NCBI GenBank assembly: GCA_020635435.1
Contig: JACJZU010000003.1
Span: 1 to 64,000 of the forward strand
Direction: 5' to 3'
DNA length: 64,000 bases
From: Flavobacteriales bacterium
GTDB lineage: Bacteria; Bacteroidota; Bacteroidia; NS11-12g; UBA9320
Below the pieces are notes generated by a model that was not told where the DNA came from, did not search any database, and saw nothing but the letters and a program-made list of their open reading frames with translations. Of this stretch, positions 8,314 through 17,575 are shown piece by piece. The position numbers were made by a program, and so were the translations under genes. Every line of letters starts with the position of its first letter. The first letter of the stretch is position 1.

Positions 8314-9255
8314 CTATTCGATCAGCCCCCGACCTTTCTTTGCGATCTTGCCTTCCGAGCTGAGCTGAATGCGTATTTTATCCAGGATCCCGTTGAGGAA
8401 CCTACTGCTCTGCGGTGTGCTGTAGATCTTAGCCAGTTCGAGATATTCGTTGAGGGTAACTTTTACAGGCACATATGGGAAGTGCAGTAATTCGGTTATC
8501 GCGAGTATCATGAGAATGAGATCGGCACGGGCAATACGTTCCTTATCCCAGCCGGGTGTATTGGCTGCGATGATCTTTTCAAATTCTTCGCGGTGTTTCA
8601 CGGCTTCAAGAAAGAGTTGATGCGCGAAGTCCACATCTTCTTCCATATTCCGGCTCAGTTGCGGCAATTCAAAAGCCCCTTCCCCGGGAATCTGCTCAAA
8701 CATGCGGTGAACGGCAGTTAGAACAGGTATACGTTCATCTTCCCAGTGCATTTCAAAATCTTCCATTTTCTGGTTGAACTCCTCATGGGAGTTGCCGAGG
8801 TGGTCGTAAAACCCGAGCAGAAATGCAATTTCATCTACTCTGGAAGGGTTCGGTTTGTTCAGATATACGTTGAAGAATTTTTGTTGCTGGATCTCCTTGT
8901 ACATCCCGCGCATCAGATCGTGATCATCTCTCCAGCGCAGATAGGGTTTCTCGGTGTAGTCCTTAAGTTGTTTGATGGCGAGCAACTCTTCAACCACAGA
9001 GATCTCGGTGAGGCGTGTATAAATGAGCTTATCTTTCTCGCTAGGCAGGTAACGGGTCTCACCCGGATTCATTTCCACCCGAACGAACTCAAAAAAGGAG
9101 AGTGGAAAGTCGAGAAACACCAGAAAATTATGTTCAACGCCCTTCAACGAATCCATGAGGTAGGACACAGATTGTTTGAGGCTGGCGTTTTCCGTTTGAT
9201 TAAAGGCGTAAAATGCCTGAAATACCTTGGAACGAATGAGTCGACGATTGAGCAT
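8314..9255 (-). CDS. nusB: Transcription antitermination factor NusB (long Bacteroidota form)
   Basis: 313 residues, about twice the E. coli length but normal for Bacteroidota. The NusB fold itself is C-terminal (about 175-300), with RIARADLILMILAITELLHFP and VKVTLNEYLELAKIYSTPQSSRFLNGILDKI matching the conserved RNA/NusE-binding core. The N-terminal half starts with MLNRRLIRSKVFQAFYAF, also typical. NusB with NusE (S10) binds boxA RNA to help rRNA operon antitermination. First gene of the leftward block ending at the phosphoribosyltransferase. Confidence 0.93.
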   Translation of the reverse strand: MLNRRLIRSKVFQAFYAFNQTENASLKQSVSYLMDSLKGVEHNFLVFLDFPLSFFEFVRVEMNPGETRYLPSEKDKLIYTRLTEISVVEELLAIKQLKDYTEKPYLRWRDDHDLMRGMYKEIQQQKFFNVYLNKPNPSRVDEIAFLLGFYDHLGNSHEEFNQKMEDFEMHWEDERIPVLTAVHRMFEQIPGEGAFELPQLSRNMEEDVDFAHQLFLEAVKHREEFEKIIAANTPGWDKERIARADLILMILAITELLHFPYVPVKVTLNEYLELAKIYSTPQSSRFLNGILDKIRIQLSSEGKIAKKGRGLIE

Positions 9256-9309
9256 GTTTTTCCCGGAAAGGGCGCAAAATTAAGCTTTTCAGCCCTTTAA
9301 GGTTGCAAA

Positions 9310-10536
9310 CTAATGACGGCCGGCGATGAGAAAGTCAATTTCCTTGGAGGCAATACCATGTCGTTCCCCGATGGCCTTATTGGTAAGATTGCCCTTATAA
9401 ATGTAGACACCTTTGCGGAATCCGTTGCTGGACCAAATGAAGTCGTCGAATCCCCCTTCGTCGCCGATCTCGATGAGTATGGGGGTAATTACATTGCTGA
9501 GGGCATAGCTGGCCGTACGACTCACTCTGGAGGCGATATTGGGCACGCAGTAGTGGATCACCTCGTGTTTCACGAACACGGGATTTTCATGGTTGGTCAC
9601 TTCCGAGGTCTCGAAGCACCCCCCCTGGTCGATACTCACATCGATTATCAGGGATTTGGAGCGCATGTTCTGCACCATGCGTTCGGTAACAACGCAGGGG
9701 GTTCGGCCCTCGGGACTTCTCAAAGCACCGATGGCCACATCGCACCGCTGCAAGGATTTTTCAAGCACATCGGGCAGGATCGTGCTGGAATTGATGCGCT
9801 GTCCCAAATTCGTTTCGAGGCGACGCAATTTGTACATGGAATTATCAAATACGGTGACATGTGCACCGAGTCCGATGGCAGCACGGGCGGCGTATTCTCC
9901 TACAGCTCCGGCACCGATTATCACGATATCCGTTGGCTTTATGCCCGGAATGCCACCGAGCAATTCGCCCTTTCCATCGGACGTGTTATTGAGGTATTCG
10001 GCTGCTATGAGTACACTGGCCCTTCCCGCTATTTCGCTCATAACGCGCACAATGGAGAGGGTACCGGCCTCGTCGCGCATAAACTCATAGCCCACAGCAG
10101 TGATCTTCTTTTTCATCATCTCCCGTACACATTGATCGGAAATATGTGCGAGCTGAAGAGCGGAGAATATGATCTGACCTGCCTTCATATAGCCGATCTC
10201 GACAGGAGTGGGTGGGTCGACTTTCAGGATGAGGTCGCCCTCAAAAGCCGTTGCGTGATCGTAAACGATCTGAGCACCGGCATTGCTGTATTCCATATCG
10301 GTAAAATTGGCGTTCCGGCCTGCTCCACTTTCGACAAAAACCTGATGTCCGTTATTCACAAGTAATTGTACAGAAAGCGGACTTAGAGGAATGCGCTTTT
10401 CCTGGTAGGTTGTTTCGCGTGGGATGGATATGGAAAGACGGTTATTCCGTGCATGGAGCTTTTGCAGCTTTTCCTGAGGCTGTAAGGCTGCCTCGCGGGC
10501 AAGGTTCTCCAGCGTTTTTTTTGAATTATCACCCAT
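9310..10536 (-). CDS. ald: Alanine dehydrogenase
   Basis: 408 residues; NAD-dependent interconversion of L-alanine and pyruvate plus ammonia. The N-terminal catalytic domain carries the family pattern PRETTYQEKRIPLSP and NGHQVFVESGAG; the NAD-binding Rossmann motif is IVIIGAGAVGEYAARAA. The segment IIDVSIDQGGCFETS and the later HYCVPNIASRVSRTAS are characteristic of alanine dehydrogenase and transhydrogenase alpha chains. The ~40-residue N-terminal extension before the catalytic domain is common in Bacteroidota homologues. The lone transcription unit has 193 bp to the divergent transglycosylase gene. Confidence 0.9.
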   Translation of the reverse strand: MGDNSKKTLENLAREAALQPQEKLQKLHARNNRLSISIPRETTYQEKRIPLSPLSVQLLVNNGHQVFVESGAGRNANFTDMEYSNAGAQIVYDHATAFEGDLILKVDPPTPVEIGYMKAGQIIFSALQLAHISDQCVREMMKKKITAVGYEFMRDEAGTLSIVRVMSEIAGRASVLIAAEYLNNTSDGKGELLGGIPGIKPTDIVIIGAGAVGEYAARAAIGLGAHVTVFDNSMYKLRRLETNLGQRINSSTILPDVLEKSLQRCDVAIGALRSPEGRTPCVVTERMVQNMRSKSLIIDVSIDQGGCFETSEVTNHENPVFVKHEVIHYCVPNIASRVSRTASYALSNVITPILIEIGDEGGFDDFIWSSNGFRKGVYIYKGNLTNKAIGERHGIASKEIDFLIAGRH

Positions 10537-10729
10537 AGGGAATTTCCTGTGCTTAGAAGTAGCAAGATAGCAATTCCGCCACTAAAATGAGCAAGTTCCG
10601 GACGTCTTGATTATCCTGAGCATTTGGCCCGGGTGTCTTTGAATTGATACACTCTTGGGAAAGCATTCCGTGTCGTATTTGATTTTTCCACAATTTTTAT
10701 GATTCTTTGAGCGTTGATCATCTCGTGAT

Positions 10730-11899
10730 ATGCAAACGATAAGGCTTACTATGCGCAGATTTTTATGTGGAGGGATGCTCCTGTTGGCCGGAGGCACAGC
10801 CTTTGGTGCGACGGAACACGAGCCTACGGATACGGCTGTATCTGTGCGATCTGCGGCTTCAGTTCCGAGTTACGAATTGGCGGTCTTCGAAAATAATCTC
10901 ATTCCCGTGGACTCCACCTTGTTCATGGAGCATGTTGCCCAACTCGAATTTCAGATCCCACTCGATTACAATGCGGAGGTGAAGCGCCTCATCAACTATT
11001 TTGGAGTGAAATGGCAGGATAAACTCAAGGATGTCCTGACCTTGTCTTCTTTCTACTTTCCGGTTTATGAATCAGCGCTCGACAAGTACAACCTGCCGCT
11101 GGAATTGAAATACATCAGTGTAATTGAATCGGCACTGAACCCGCACGCCACCTCTTCGGCCGGTGCTGTGGGTTTGTGGCAGTTCATGCCCTATACCGGC
11201 AAGATCTACGATCTGTCCATAGACCGTTATGTCGACGAGCGGAAGCATATTGAGAAAAGCACTGAGGCGGCCTGTCAGTATTTTAGCGACATGTCAAAAT
11301 CGTTCGACGACTGGTTGGTTGTTATTGCGAGTTATAACTGTGGACCCGGCAATGTGCGAAAGGCTATGCGGGCATCCGGTGGTAAGACGGGATTTTGGGA
11401 AATTTACCCCTACTTACCCTCGCAGACACGAACCTATATTCCATCTTTCATCGCAGTAGCTTATTTGATGAACTTTGCGCAGTACTACGGCATTACCCCG
11501 TCGCCGGTAGATGTACCGGAGCATGGTTTCAAATACGTGGAAGCCAGCAAGGACTGCTCGCTGGATGCTATAGCTGAGGCAATTGGCACCCCAAAATCAC
11601 AGCTACTCGCCTGGAATCCGGCACTGCGAGCTGGTCAGATACCTGTGAACAAGTCGGCATTCCCGCTCTACATGCCGGAGGATAAATGCTACGCCTTCCT
11701 GGAATGCCAACCCGAGATCCAAAGCAAAAGCGAATCACTCATACCCGCAGTTCAGGAGCGAACACACACCGTGCGTCGTGGGGAATCGCTTCAACTCATC
11801 GCTCGTAAACACGGATGTTCCGTTACTGAAATTAAGCGCTGGAATCATTTGAAATCAAACGTAATTCACCCGGGACAGCGTTTACATTTATACCTGTAA
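10730..11899 (+). CDS. Membrane-bound lytic murein transglycosylase (MltD-like, SLT + LysM)
   Basis: 389 residues; cleaves peptidoglycan glycan strands to 1,6-anhydro products in the periplasm. A signal peptide ends near residue 26 (the ATG at 10751 would give a tidier one). The SLT domain runs from about 110 to 245, with catalytic Glu133 in ISVIESALNP, then GAVGLWQFMP and ASYNCGPGNV. One LysM domain for peptidoglycan binding is at the C-terminus (HTVRRGESLQLIARKHG...IHPGQRLHLY). It is followed after 9 bp by the DUF4837 gene, a partnership I recall from other Bacteroidota. Confidence 0.92.
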   Translation: MQTIRLTMRRFLCGGMLLLAGGTAFGATEHEPTDTAVSVRSAASVPSYELAVFENNLIPVDSTLFMEHVAQLEFQIPLDYNAEVKRLINYFGVKWQDKLKDVLTLSSFYFPVYESALDKYNLPLELKYISVIESALNPHATSSAGAVGLWQFMPYTGKIYDLSIDRYVDERKHIEKSTEAACQYFSDMSKSFDDWLVVIASYNCGPGNVRKAMRASGGKTGFWEIYPYLPSQTRTYIPSFIAVAYLMNFAQYYGITPSPVDVPEHGFKYVEASKDCSLDAIAEAIGTPKSQLLAWNPALRAGQIPVNKSAFPLYMPEDKCYAFLECQPEIQSKSESLIPAVQERTHTVRRGESLQLIARKHGCSVTEIKRWNHLKSNVIHPGQRLHLYL

Positions 11900-11908
11900 C
11901 CCGAGTTT

Positions 11909-12988
11909 ATGAACCGCTTTTTCTTATTAGTACCCGCGCTCATCATTTTGAGCCTTACACCGCTATCTTGTTTATTGGAAGACAAGGAATCCATCTCCGA
12001 TACGGCCATGGGGGAGGCCGGAGAACTTTCGATCTTTACCGATGCCTCCACCTGGAGAGATATGGGGGCGCGCATTGATTCGGTATTCGCTGCACGAATT
12101 CCCGGTTTGGTAGATGAGGAGCCCTGGTTTTTGATCCGCAAGGCGGATGAGACCAAATTTGAGGGGATATTCAAAAAGAACTACAACGTTTTAGTGTTGG
12201 TGCATGGAGAGAACTGGCCCACGCTCAAACCATTCATTCCGGGAGGTACCGGAGGCCATATTGAAGAGATACTGAACGGGGACAAGGTTAAAATGCTTCG
12301 GGACCAGGACCGTTGGGGCCGACCGCAGGAGGTTCATTATATCGTGGCACCCACCATGCATCGAATGCGCGAAGCGCTGGTTGCGGAACCTTTGGCTTAT
12401 TTGTATACCGTACTGGATGCGGAGCGCTACAGTACAGTGAGTTCCCTTCTCCACAACGTGAAAGTTGAATACGACACATTTTTTCAAAACCGATTGGAAG
12501 AACGGGGATATGCCATCCGGCGGACGGGTGATTTTCGATTGAGCGTTCAAAGTGATGCATTTTTGGGATTGAGCAGGTATGTGGCCGATAAGTTTCAGGG
12601 CCTTTATTTACATGCGGAACCTTATACGGACCAAAAACAATTCAGCCCGGGATATGTGATAGCGCGCCGCAATCTGGTAATGGGCGAACATGTTCACGGT
12701 GCCGATCGAGCGGATTCAGTGCCGACCTACATGACCACCGATACACTCAGTGTGAAGCCGGCGCGCCGGGTAATGAAACTGAATGGCCGATACACGGTTG
12801 AGACAAGGGGATGGTGGGAATTGGCAAATGAGTTCAAAGCCGGACCTTTTGTTTCCTATACCATTCACTGTCCGGAACTGGGAATGGTGGTGACTGTGGA
12901 GGGTGTATTATTTGCACCCGGACGCGAAAAAGCCAAATTGCTCCGGCAACTGGAACTCATCCTGAGTACCTTTGCCACCCGAACATGA
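11909..12988 (+). CDS. DUF4837 family lipoprotein
   Basis: 359 residues. The signal sequence ends in LTPLSCLLED, giving a lipobox-like site at the Cys near residue 21. The rest matches my memory of DUF4837, a family of Bacteroidota exported proteins of unknown function often found downstream of a lytic transglycosylase. Visible features are a Trp/Phe-rich body with ETRGWWELANEFKAGPFVSY near the C-terminus and no catalytic motif I can name. Its last four bases overlap the start of purN, so translation is likely coupled across transglycosylase, DUF4837 and purN. Confidence 0.75.
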   Translation: MNRFFLLVPALIILSLTPLSCLLEDKESISDTAMGEAGELSIFTDASTWRDMGARIDSVFAARIPGLVDEEPWFLIRKADETKFEGIFKKNYNVLVLVHGENWPTLKPFIPGGTGGHIEEILNGDKVKMLRDQDRWGRPQEVHYIVAPTMHRMREALVAEPLAYLYTVLDAERYSTVSSLLHNVKVEYDTFFQNRLEERGYAIRRTGDFRLSVQSDAFLGLSRYVADKFQGLYLHAEPYTDQKQFSPGYVIARRNLVMGEHVHGADRADSVPTYMTTDTLSVKPARRVMKLNGRYTVETRGWWELANEFKAGPFVSYTIHCPELGMVVTVEGVLFAPGREKAKLLRQLELILSTFATRT

Positions 12989-13560
12989 TCGAACTGGCTG
13001 TTTTTGCAAGTGGGAATGGTAGCAATGCCGAAGTGCTGTATCGCTATTTCGAATCGCATCCCAGGATCCGCATTTCTCTGATCTGTACAAATAATGCCCA
13101 TGCCGGAGTGATCGGGCGGGGGCAGCGATTGAACGTTCCTGTGGTCGTTTTCTCATCGGCTATGCTCAACGGGGGAGCGTTGAGTCCGTTGCTTTCCAAA
13201 TTCAATATTTCGGGGATCGTACTTGCGGGTTTTCTAAAGCTCATCCCTTTTGATCTGATAGATGCATATCCGGATGCAATACTCAATATTCACCCCTCTC
13301 TGCTACCCGCATACGGCGGAAAAGGTATGTATGGGTCGCGGGTGCACGAAGCGGTTCTTGCTGCAGGTGAAAAAAACAGCGGTATCACAATTCATCTCGT
13401 GAACCGGGAGTACGACAAGGGGCGTGTACTCTTTCAGGAAGGGCTGGAAATTCATCCATCGGAAACACCTGAAAGTTTGGCGGGTCGTATTCATCAGCTG
13501 GAACACACCTATTTCCCCAAAGTTGTAGAACGCTATTTTGATGAAGTGTGGCATGGCTGA
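12985..13560 (+). CDS. purN: Phosphoribosylglycinamide formyltransferase
   Basis: 191 residues; transfers a formyl group from 10-formyl-THF to GAR in purine synthesis. The phosphate-binding loop is FASGNGSNAEVL near the N-terminus. The catalytic triad region is conserved: NIHPSLLPAYGGKGMYG (Asn, His) and the downstream GITIHLVNREYDKGRVLFQE (Asp). Length is typical. Start ATG overlaps the DUF4837 stop by four bases. Confidence 0.95.
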   Translation: MIELAVFASGNGSNAEVLYRYFESHPRIRISLICTNNAHAGVIGRGQRLNVPVVVFSSAMLNGGALSPLLSKFNISGIVLAGFLKLIPFDLIDAYPDAILNIHPSLLPAYGGKGMYGSRVHEAVLAAGEKNSGITIHLVNREYDKGRVLFQEGLEIHPSETPESLAGRIHQLEHTYFPKVVERYFDEVWHG

Positions 13561-13605
13561 GCGTATTGCGCAACACCTCGCCCTAAGGATTTATTTAACG
13601 TTAAT

Positions 13606-14106
13606 ATGAAGCATTACTTCTTACTTGGGTTGATCGTACTTTTCGGTACAGATGCCTTCTCCCAACGCGATATCCGTCCGTCTGATCCCGGGATATTGGG
13701 AAGAGAAGTGTTCGAGCACATTCAAAACAGGGACTACGAGGGGTACCTCCGTCTCATTTTCTCAGGATCGGACTGCGATACGATGGTCAACAATGCGCAC
13801 GTTCCGGACAGTACCAAATCCTATGTGGCCGGTATCATAAAGATCCATGCCGATCATCTTCGGAGTACGTCGAAAGCTAATTTTGAAAAGGTTATTGAGG
13901 ATGCAGCGCAAAGAGGTGTGGATTGGCAAGAAGTGGAATTAACCGATGTCAAGTTTGAGATCAGAACACGCGATGCTGTTCAATCTGCGGATGTATTCCT
14001 GTTCTGCAAGTTCAGAGAGCAGGTCTTCCAGATCAAATTGGACGATTGCCACCGGAGTGATGCGTGGTTGATGCTGGGCTATTTGGAGATCAAATTCAAA
14101 GAATGA
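13606..14106 (+). CDS. Small secreted protein of unknown function
   Basis: 166 residues with a clear Sec signal peptide (MKHYFLLGLIVLFGTDAFSQ). I do not recognise the mature part; its layout of helices followed by a beta-rich C-terminal half (DVFLFCKFREQVFQIKLDDC...LMLGYLEIKFKE) would suit an NTF2-like or cystatin-like fold, but that is a guess. Two or three Cys could form a disulfide. It follows purN by 45 bp and may be its own unit. Downstream begins the decayed parDE region. Confidence 0.65.
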   Translation: MKHYFLLGLIVLFGTDAFSQRDIRPSDPGILGREVFEHIQNRDYEGYLRLIFSGSDCDTMVNNAHVPDSTKSYVAGIIKIHADHLRSTSKANFEKVIEDAAQRGVDWQEVELTDVKFEIRTRDAVQSADVFLFCKFREQVFQIKLDDCHRSDAWLMLGYLEIKFKE

Positions 14107-14199
14107 CCAACCTGTATTCAGCAACTACTCCAACTCAAGTATGATTTGGCCCTGATACCAATACTTGGTGTTATCAAGAAACAACACTGGGATGGGATC

Positions 14200-14447
14200 A
14201 TGGCTCAAAACACTTCGATCTTAGTTGGCGACTATTTTGACAAATTCATTTGCAGACAACTTAAAACCGGCAATTATTCATCGGTGAGCGAAGCAGTACC
14301 GGCTGCTTAGAGGATGTGGGCAAACGTAGAAATTAATGCACAGTTCGTCAAGGAGCCTAAGGAGGTGCAAATTCGGGTTTCGCGAAAAACTTTTGATAGA
14401 AAGGAACCTTGAAAGAACCTTCATCAAGAGCACCGGACTGAATATTG
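14200..14447 (+). pseudogene. Decayed ParD-family antitoxin
   Basis: From the ATG at 14200 the sequence translates to MAQNTSILVGDYFDKFICRQ and continues LKTGNYSSVSEAV, a clear ParD ribbon-helix-helix antitoxin N-terminus (family pattern: short start, SILLGDHFDxFI, GRYxSASEVIR). A TAG at 14308-14310 interrupts right where ParD reads AALRLLE. Beyond the stop, fragments typical of the ParD tail survive, including TFDRK (about 14388-14402) and, after another stop, NLHQEH. The gene cannot make a working antitoxin. It is followed directly by an equally damaged ParE remnant. Confidence 0.85.
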
Positions 14448-14452
14448 AACCA

Positions 14453-14733
14453 TAGAATCGGTGAACAGGCAAATCGGGAATTTGGCTTTACACTTGCGAA
14501 AACTGGTCGCGCGAATAGCGGATAGAACCATAAACCTGAGCTTTGACATAGCTGGATATTTGGCGGTTAACCCCAAATCAGGAAAGGATTGTGGACATAT
14601 TCGAAAAGGATAGTACTGTTCTTGGGTAAAATTCCATTTGATCTGCCACTGGGTCAACCACAACAGAGAAGATGTTGAAGTAATCCGGATCTTGAACCAA
14701 AGAATGGATAGCAAATCTGGACTGGACCAATAA
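14453..14733 (+). pseudogene. Decayed ParE-family toxin
   Basis: Fragments of a ParE/RelE-fold toxin lie in two frames. The first frame gives IWLYTCENWSRE (about 14480-14515), the ParE helix pattern. A stop plus a one-base shift then moves the reading to the next frame, which gives FDIAGYLAVNPKSGKDCGHI, KG, a TAG at 14611-14613, then WVKFHLICHWVNHN and EDVEVIRILNQRMDSKSGLD ending at TAA 14731-14733. These are recognisable ParE C-terminal motifs (NPxxGK, FHxIxY, IxRILxxRMD). At least one frameshift and several stops make it non-functional. The following 257 bases (14734-14990) hold nothing I can identify. Confidence 0.85.
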
Positions 14734-14990
14734 TGAATGGCTCTAAACATTTACGGCGAAAAAGGTGGAACTCCAGGGTTTTCTCAAGAAACAAAGTTGG
14801 TGCTAAACTGAAAAGTTCGTGCAAAGCATTCCCAACTGCTCAAACCCGATCTTTTAGCGAACTTGAATAATTGATCCAAAAGGCTTTACAGGACGAGTTT
14901 GTCGAATTACAGTACTGTGATGGTAACTTGTAACCAGTGCGTTTGCACATTCCAAATTACGATCGAATCTCGTCGGAAAGTCCGGGATGA

Positions 14991-16910
14991 TCAGTTTGTA
15001 CCGAGAATTTTGAATTCGGTTCTGCGATTTCGTGCCTTGCCCTCTTCGGTACCGTTATCGGCAATGGGAACGGTATCCGCATAGCCTTTGTAGCTCAATC
15101 GGTTAGGCGCGATACCCTTGGAAATGAGGAACTTATAGACACTCTCTGCCCGATTGCTGCTCAAACGGGTATTGTATTCCCTATTTCCTGTATTATCCGT
15201 ATGTCCGCCTATTTCAATGCGCACATTTGGATGTTCATTCAAGAAGGAAACCAGTACTTGCAATTCAGCGAAACTCTCACTTTTAAGTTCCCATTTATCG
15301 GTATCGAAGAAAACATTGTTTATAACTACCGATCGACCCGTTTCGATCTTGTTTAGACCTATTTCCAGGAGCAGCGGTTTTTCAGCGGATTGTTCGGCCA
15401 GGTCGAAATGAGCGCTGTATAAGAGGTAGCCTTCGCTCCGCACTTCGAATGCATAAGCCGTATTGGGTTTAAGTGCTATGAGAAAATCCCCGGATCCTTT
15501 TTCGGTTTTTACGCCGTTTACTTTTTGACCGTTCTGCAATTCGAATAATTCCACTTCGGCGGCCAATCGGGATCGGTTTGCGGCGTCAAAAACCAGTCCT
15601 TTCACATATCCGCTCGCGGAAGGCCTGGCCTGGTTGTGGAGCGGGAAGGAATAGATATCCATACCTCCAAATCCATCTTCGCGGTTATCGCTGGAGAAGT
15701 AGGCTGTTTCTCCGGTACGGTTCACGATCAGGTTCCATTCATCTTTGGCCGTATTGATGGGGTAGCCCAGGTTGGTCGGGGTCGACCAGCCGTCTTGACC
15801 TTTGCGACTGAAGTACAGATCGCTTTTGCCCATTCCGGGGTGACCGTATGAACTGAAATACAGGGTTACACCATCGGGGTGAATGAAGGGGAATTGCTCA
15901 TCATCGGGAGTGTTGATGCGCTCTCCCAGGTTTTCAGGCACACCCCAGCCGGTCTCTGTTCGATAGCTGACCCAGATGTCGGTGCCTCCGAAACCACCGG
16001 GCCGGTCTGACACGAAATACAAGGCCCTGCCATCGGCAGAAAGTGCCGGTTGGGATTCCCAATCGCGTGTATTGAGCGGTTTCCCCGGGTTGACGGGCTC
16101 ACTCCATTTTCCTCCGGAAAAGTTCGATATCCAGATATCGCAACGGCCTACACCACCCCGCCGACTGCAAGAGGTGAAGTATAGGGTCTTACCATCGGCG
16201 CTTGCACTGAATGCTCCTTCATTTTCCTCCGTATTTATTGGCTTCCCTAAGTTTTTTACATTGGTCCATGATCCATCGATCAGGGAACTGCTGAAGAGAT
16301 CCTCATTTTGGAATTGAATATTCAGGCGTCCGTCTCTTCGGGTGAAGAATAGCGTTTTTTCATCCAGACTCAAGCCGGGGAAGTATTCTTCCTCGATCGT
16401 ATTTACACCTGAACCCAGGTTCTGTGGGTTGAAAGGGACCGGATTTTTCACGGCATCGCGGGCGAATTCGGCATTGCGCTCCAGCCTTTTGGCTTTAACG
16501 AACTGGGGAGTGCCCGGCCCTTGACGCAATACGCCCTGCAACAACTTGATACATCGGTCGTATTGTCCATCTTCAAAAAGCAGTTCGGAGAGGTCTACCA
16601 GGGCAAATGGGTGCTCGGGATTGAGTGTAAGGACTTGTTCAAAACAATCCCTGGCCTTGTCCTTCTCTCCATTTTCAAGGTGAATTTTACCTTTCAGATC
16701 CCATGCATCTACGAAATTCGGATCCTTGGACAATGCTTTTTCCAGGGTCTTGATCGCGGCATCGTATTCGAGCAGATCGCGCTGACGCATAGCCGTACCG
16801 AATAATTCGTAGGCTTTTTTATTGTCGGTTCCGCTGAGTTTAACTTTTTGCGCGGAGCAGGAAGTTCCGAACAGAAGTGGGAAGGAGAGAATCAGAAGGA
16901 GTGATCGCAT
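14991..16910 (-). CDS. PorE-like OmpA-family lipoprotein (TPR, propeller, CRD, OmpA)
   Basis: 639 residues. Signal peptide with lipobox FGTSC (Cys18), so likely anchored in the outer membrane. Order of domains: TPR repeats (about 28-130), a WD40-like PD40 propeller with repeated SxDGKTLYFTS-type strands (about 165-425), a carboxypeptidase regulatory-like domain (about 430-510, YVKGLVFDAANRSRLAAEVEL) and a C-terminal OmpA domain (about 520-639) with IEIGGHTDNTGNREYNTRLSSNRA, which binds diaminopimelate in peptidoglycan. This exact order is that of PorE, a lipoprotein linking the type IX secretion machinery to the cell wall in Porphyromonas. Paralogues with the same architecture exist in many Bacteroidota, so true PorE function is inferred only. 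Confidence 0.82.
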   Translation of the reverse strand: MRSLLLILSFPLLFGTSCSAQKVKLSGTDNKKAYELFGTAMRQRDLLEYDAAIKTLEKALSKDPNFVDAWDLKGKIHLENGEKDKARDCFEQVLTLNPEHPFALVDLSELLFEDGQYDRCIKLLQGVLRQGPGTPQFVKAKRLERNAEFARDAVKNPVPFNPQNLGSGVNTIEEEYFPGLSLDEKTLFFTRRDGRLNIQFQNEDLFSSSLIDGSWTNVKNLGKPINTEENEGAFSASADGKTLYFTSCSRRGGVGRCDIWISNFSGGKWSEPVNPGKPLNTRDWESQPALSADGRALYFVSDRPGGFGGTDIWVSYRTETGWGVPENLGERINTPDDEQFPFIHPDGVTLYFSSYGHPGMGKSDLYFSRKGQDGWSTPTNLGYPINTAKDEWNLIVNRTGETAYFSSDNREDGFGGMDIYSFPLHNQARPSASGYVKGLVFDAANRSRLAAEVELFELQNGQKVNGVKTEKGSGDFLIALKPNTAYAFEVRSEGYLLYSAHFDLAEQSAEKPLLLEIGLNKIETGRSVVINNVFFDTDKWELKSESFAELQVLVSFLNEHPNVRIEIGGHTDNTGNREYNTRLSSNRAESVYKFLISKGIAPNRLSYKGYADTVPIADNGTEEGKARNRRTEFKILGTN

Positions 16911-16943
16911 AAATAGTAACAGTTTAACGGTTCAAACCAGAGC

Positions 16944-17435
16944 TTATTTCGGATATTCCAGAACATTCATATTGCGAATATCGTTTCCATCGATCTCAAA
17001 ACTGAGCATGGTTCGGATCCGGTGAAATCCGTGCTTACCGGCTGCGCCGGGATTGAGATGCAGATGTGCAAGCTTTTTATCGTACATCACTTTGAGTATA
17101 TGTGAATGACCGGCAACCACAATTTGCGGCCGTTCCTGAAGGATGCGCATTTTTGCCTGGGCATTGTAGTGTTCCGGGTACCCACATATATGTGTCATAT
17201 ATACCTGAACTCCCTCACAGGAAAACGATAGCTCCTTTGGGCAGCATGCCCGTATATCCTGTCCGTCGATATTCCCGTAAACACCCCGAACCGGACGCAG
17301 TTCCGATAATTTTTCAAATACTCCGATACTGCCCCAATCGCCGGCATGCCAGATCTGGTCGTGTTCGGCAGCCCTGCTCAGAATTCGCTCGTCGAGGTAG
17401 CCATGCGTATCTGAAAGGAGTAAGATCCGTTTCAA
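16944..17435 (-). CDS. Metallophosphoesterase, YfcE/MJ0936 family
   Basis: 163 residues; two-metal phosphodiesterase. Metal ligands are in LLSDTHG at the N-terminus, HAGDWG, YGNID, MTHICGYPEHY, VAGHSHI and the closing NPGAAGKHGFHR. Length and motif spacing fit the small YfcE-like family, which hydrolyses model phosphodiesters; the physiological substrate is unknown. It follows the PorE-like gene's start by only 33 bp upstream on the same strand, so the two may be co-transcribed. Confidence 0.9.
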   Translation of the reverse strand: MKRILLLSDTHGYLDERILSRAAEHDQIWHAGDWGSIGVFEKLSELRPVRGVYGNIDGQDIRACCPKELSFSCEGVQVYMTHICGYPEHYNAQAKMRILQERPQIVVAGHSHILKVMYDKKLAHLHLNPGAAGKHGFHRIRTMLSFEIDGNDIRNMNVLEYPK

Positions 17436-17575
17436 CTTGGATCAACTAAAACAAAGCATAAACCCGATGCCATTCTTCCTTTCACTATGTGGTTTGACAA
17501 ATTGCACGCATTAACTTTCGGGACGATGGCGCGGACAGGATGACCGTTTGGCGACTTTCCCGTGATCTCGTTTGG

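Noticed and set aside
14278..14750. Two minus-strand open frames (64 and 108 residues) in the 14.2-14.8 kb interval.
   Set aside because: The + strand carries recognisable ParD and ParE remnants across the same bases, and the minus frames show no domain or start context.
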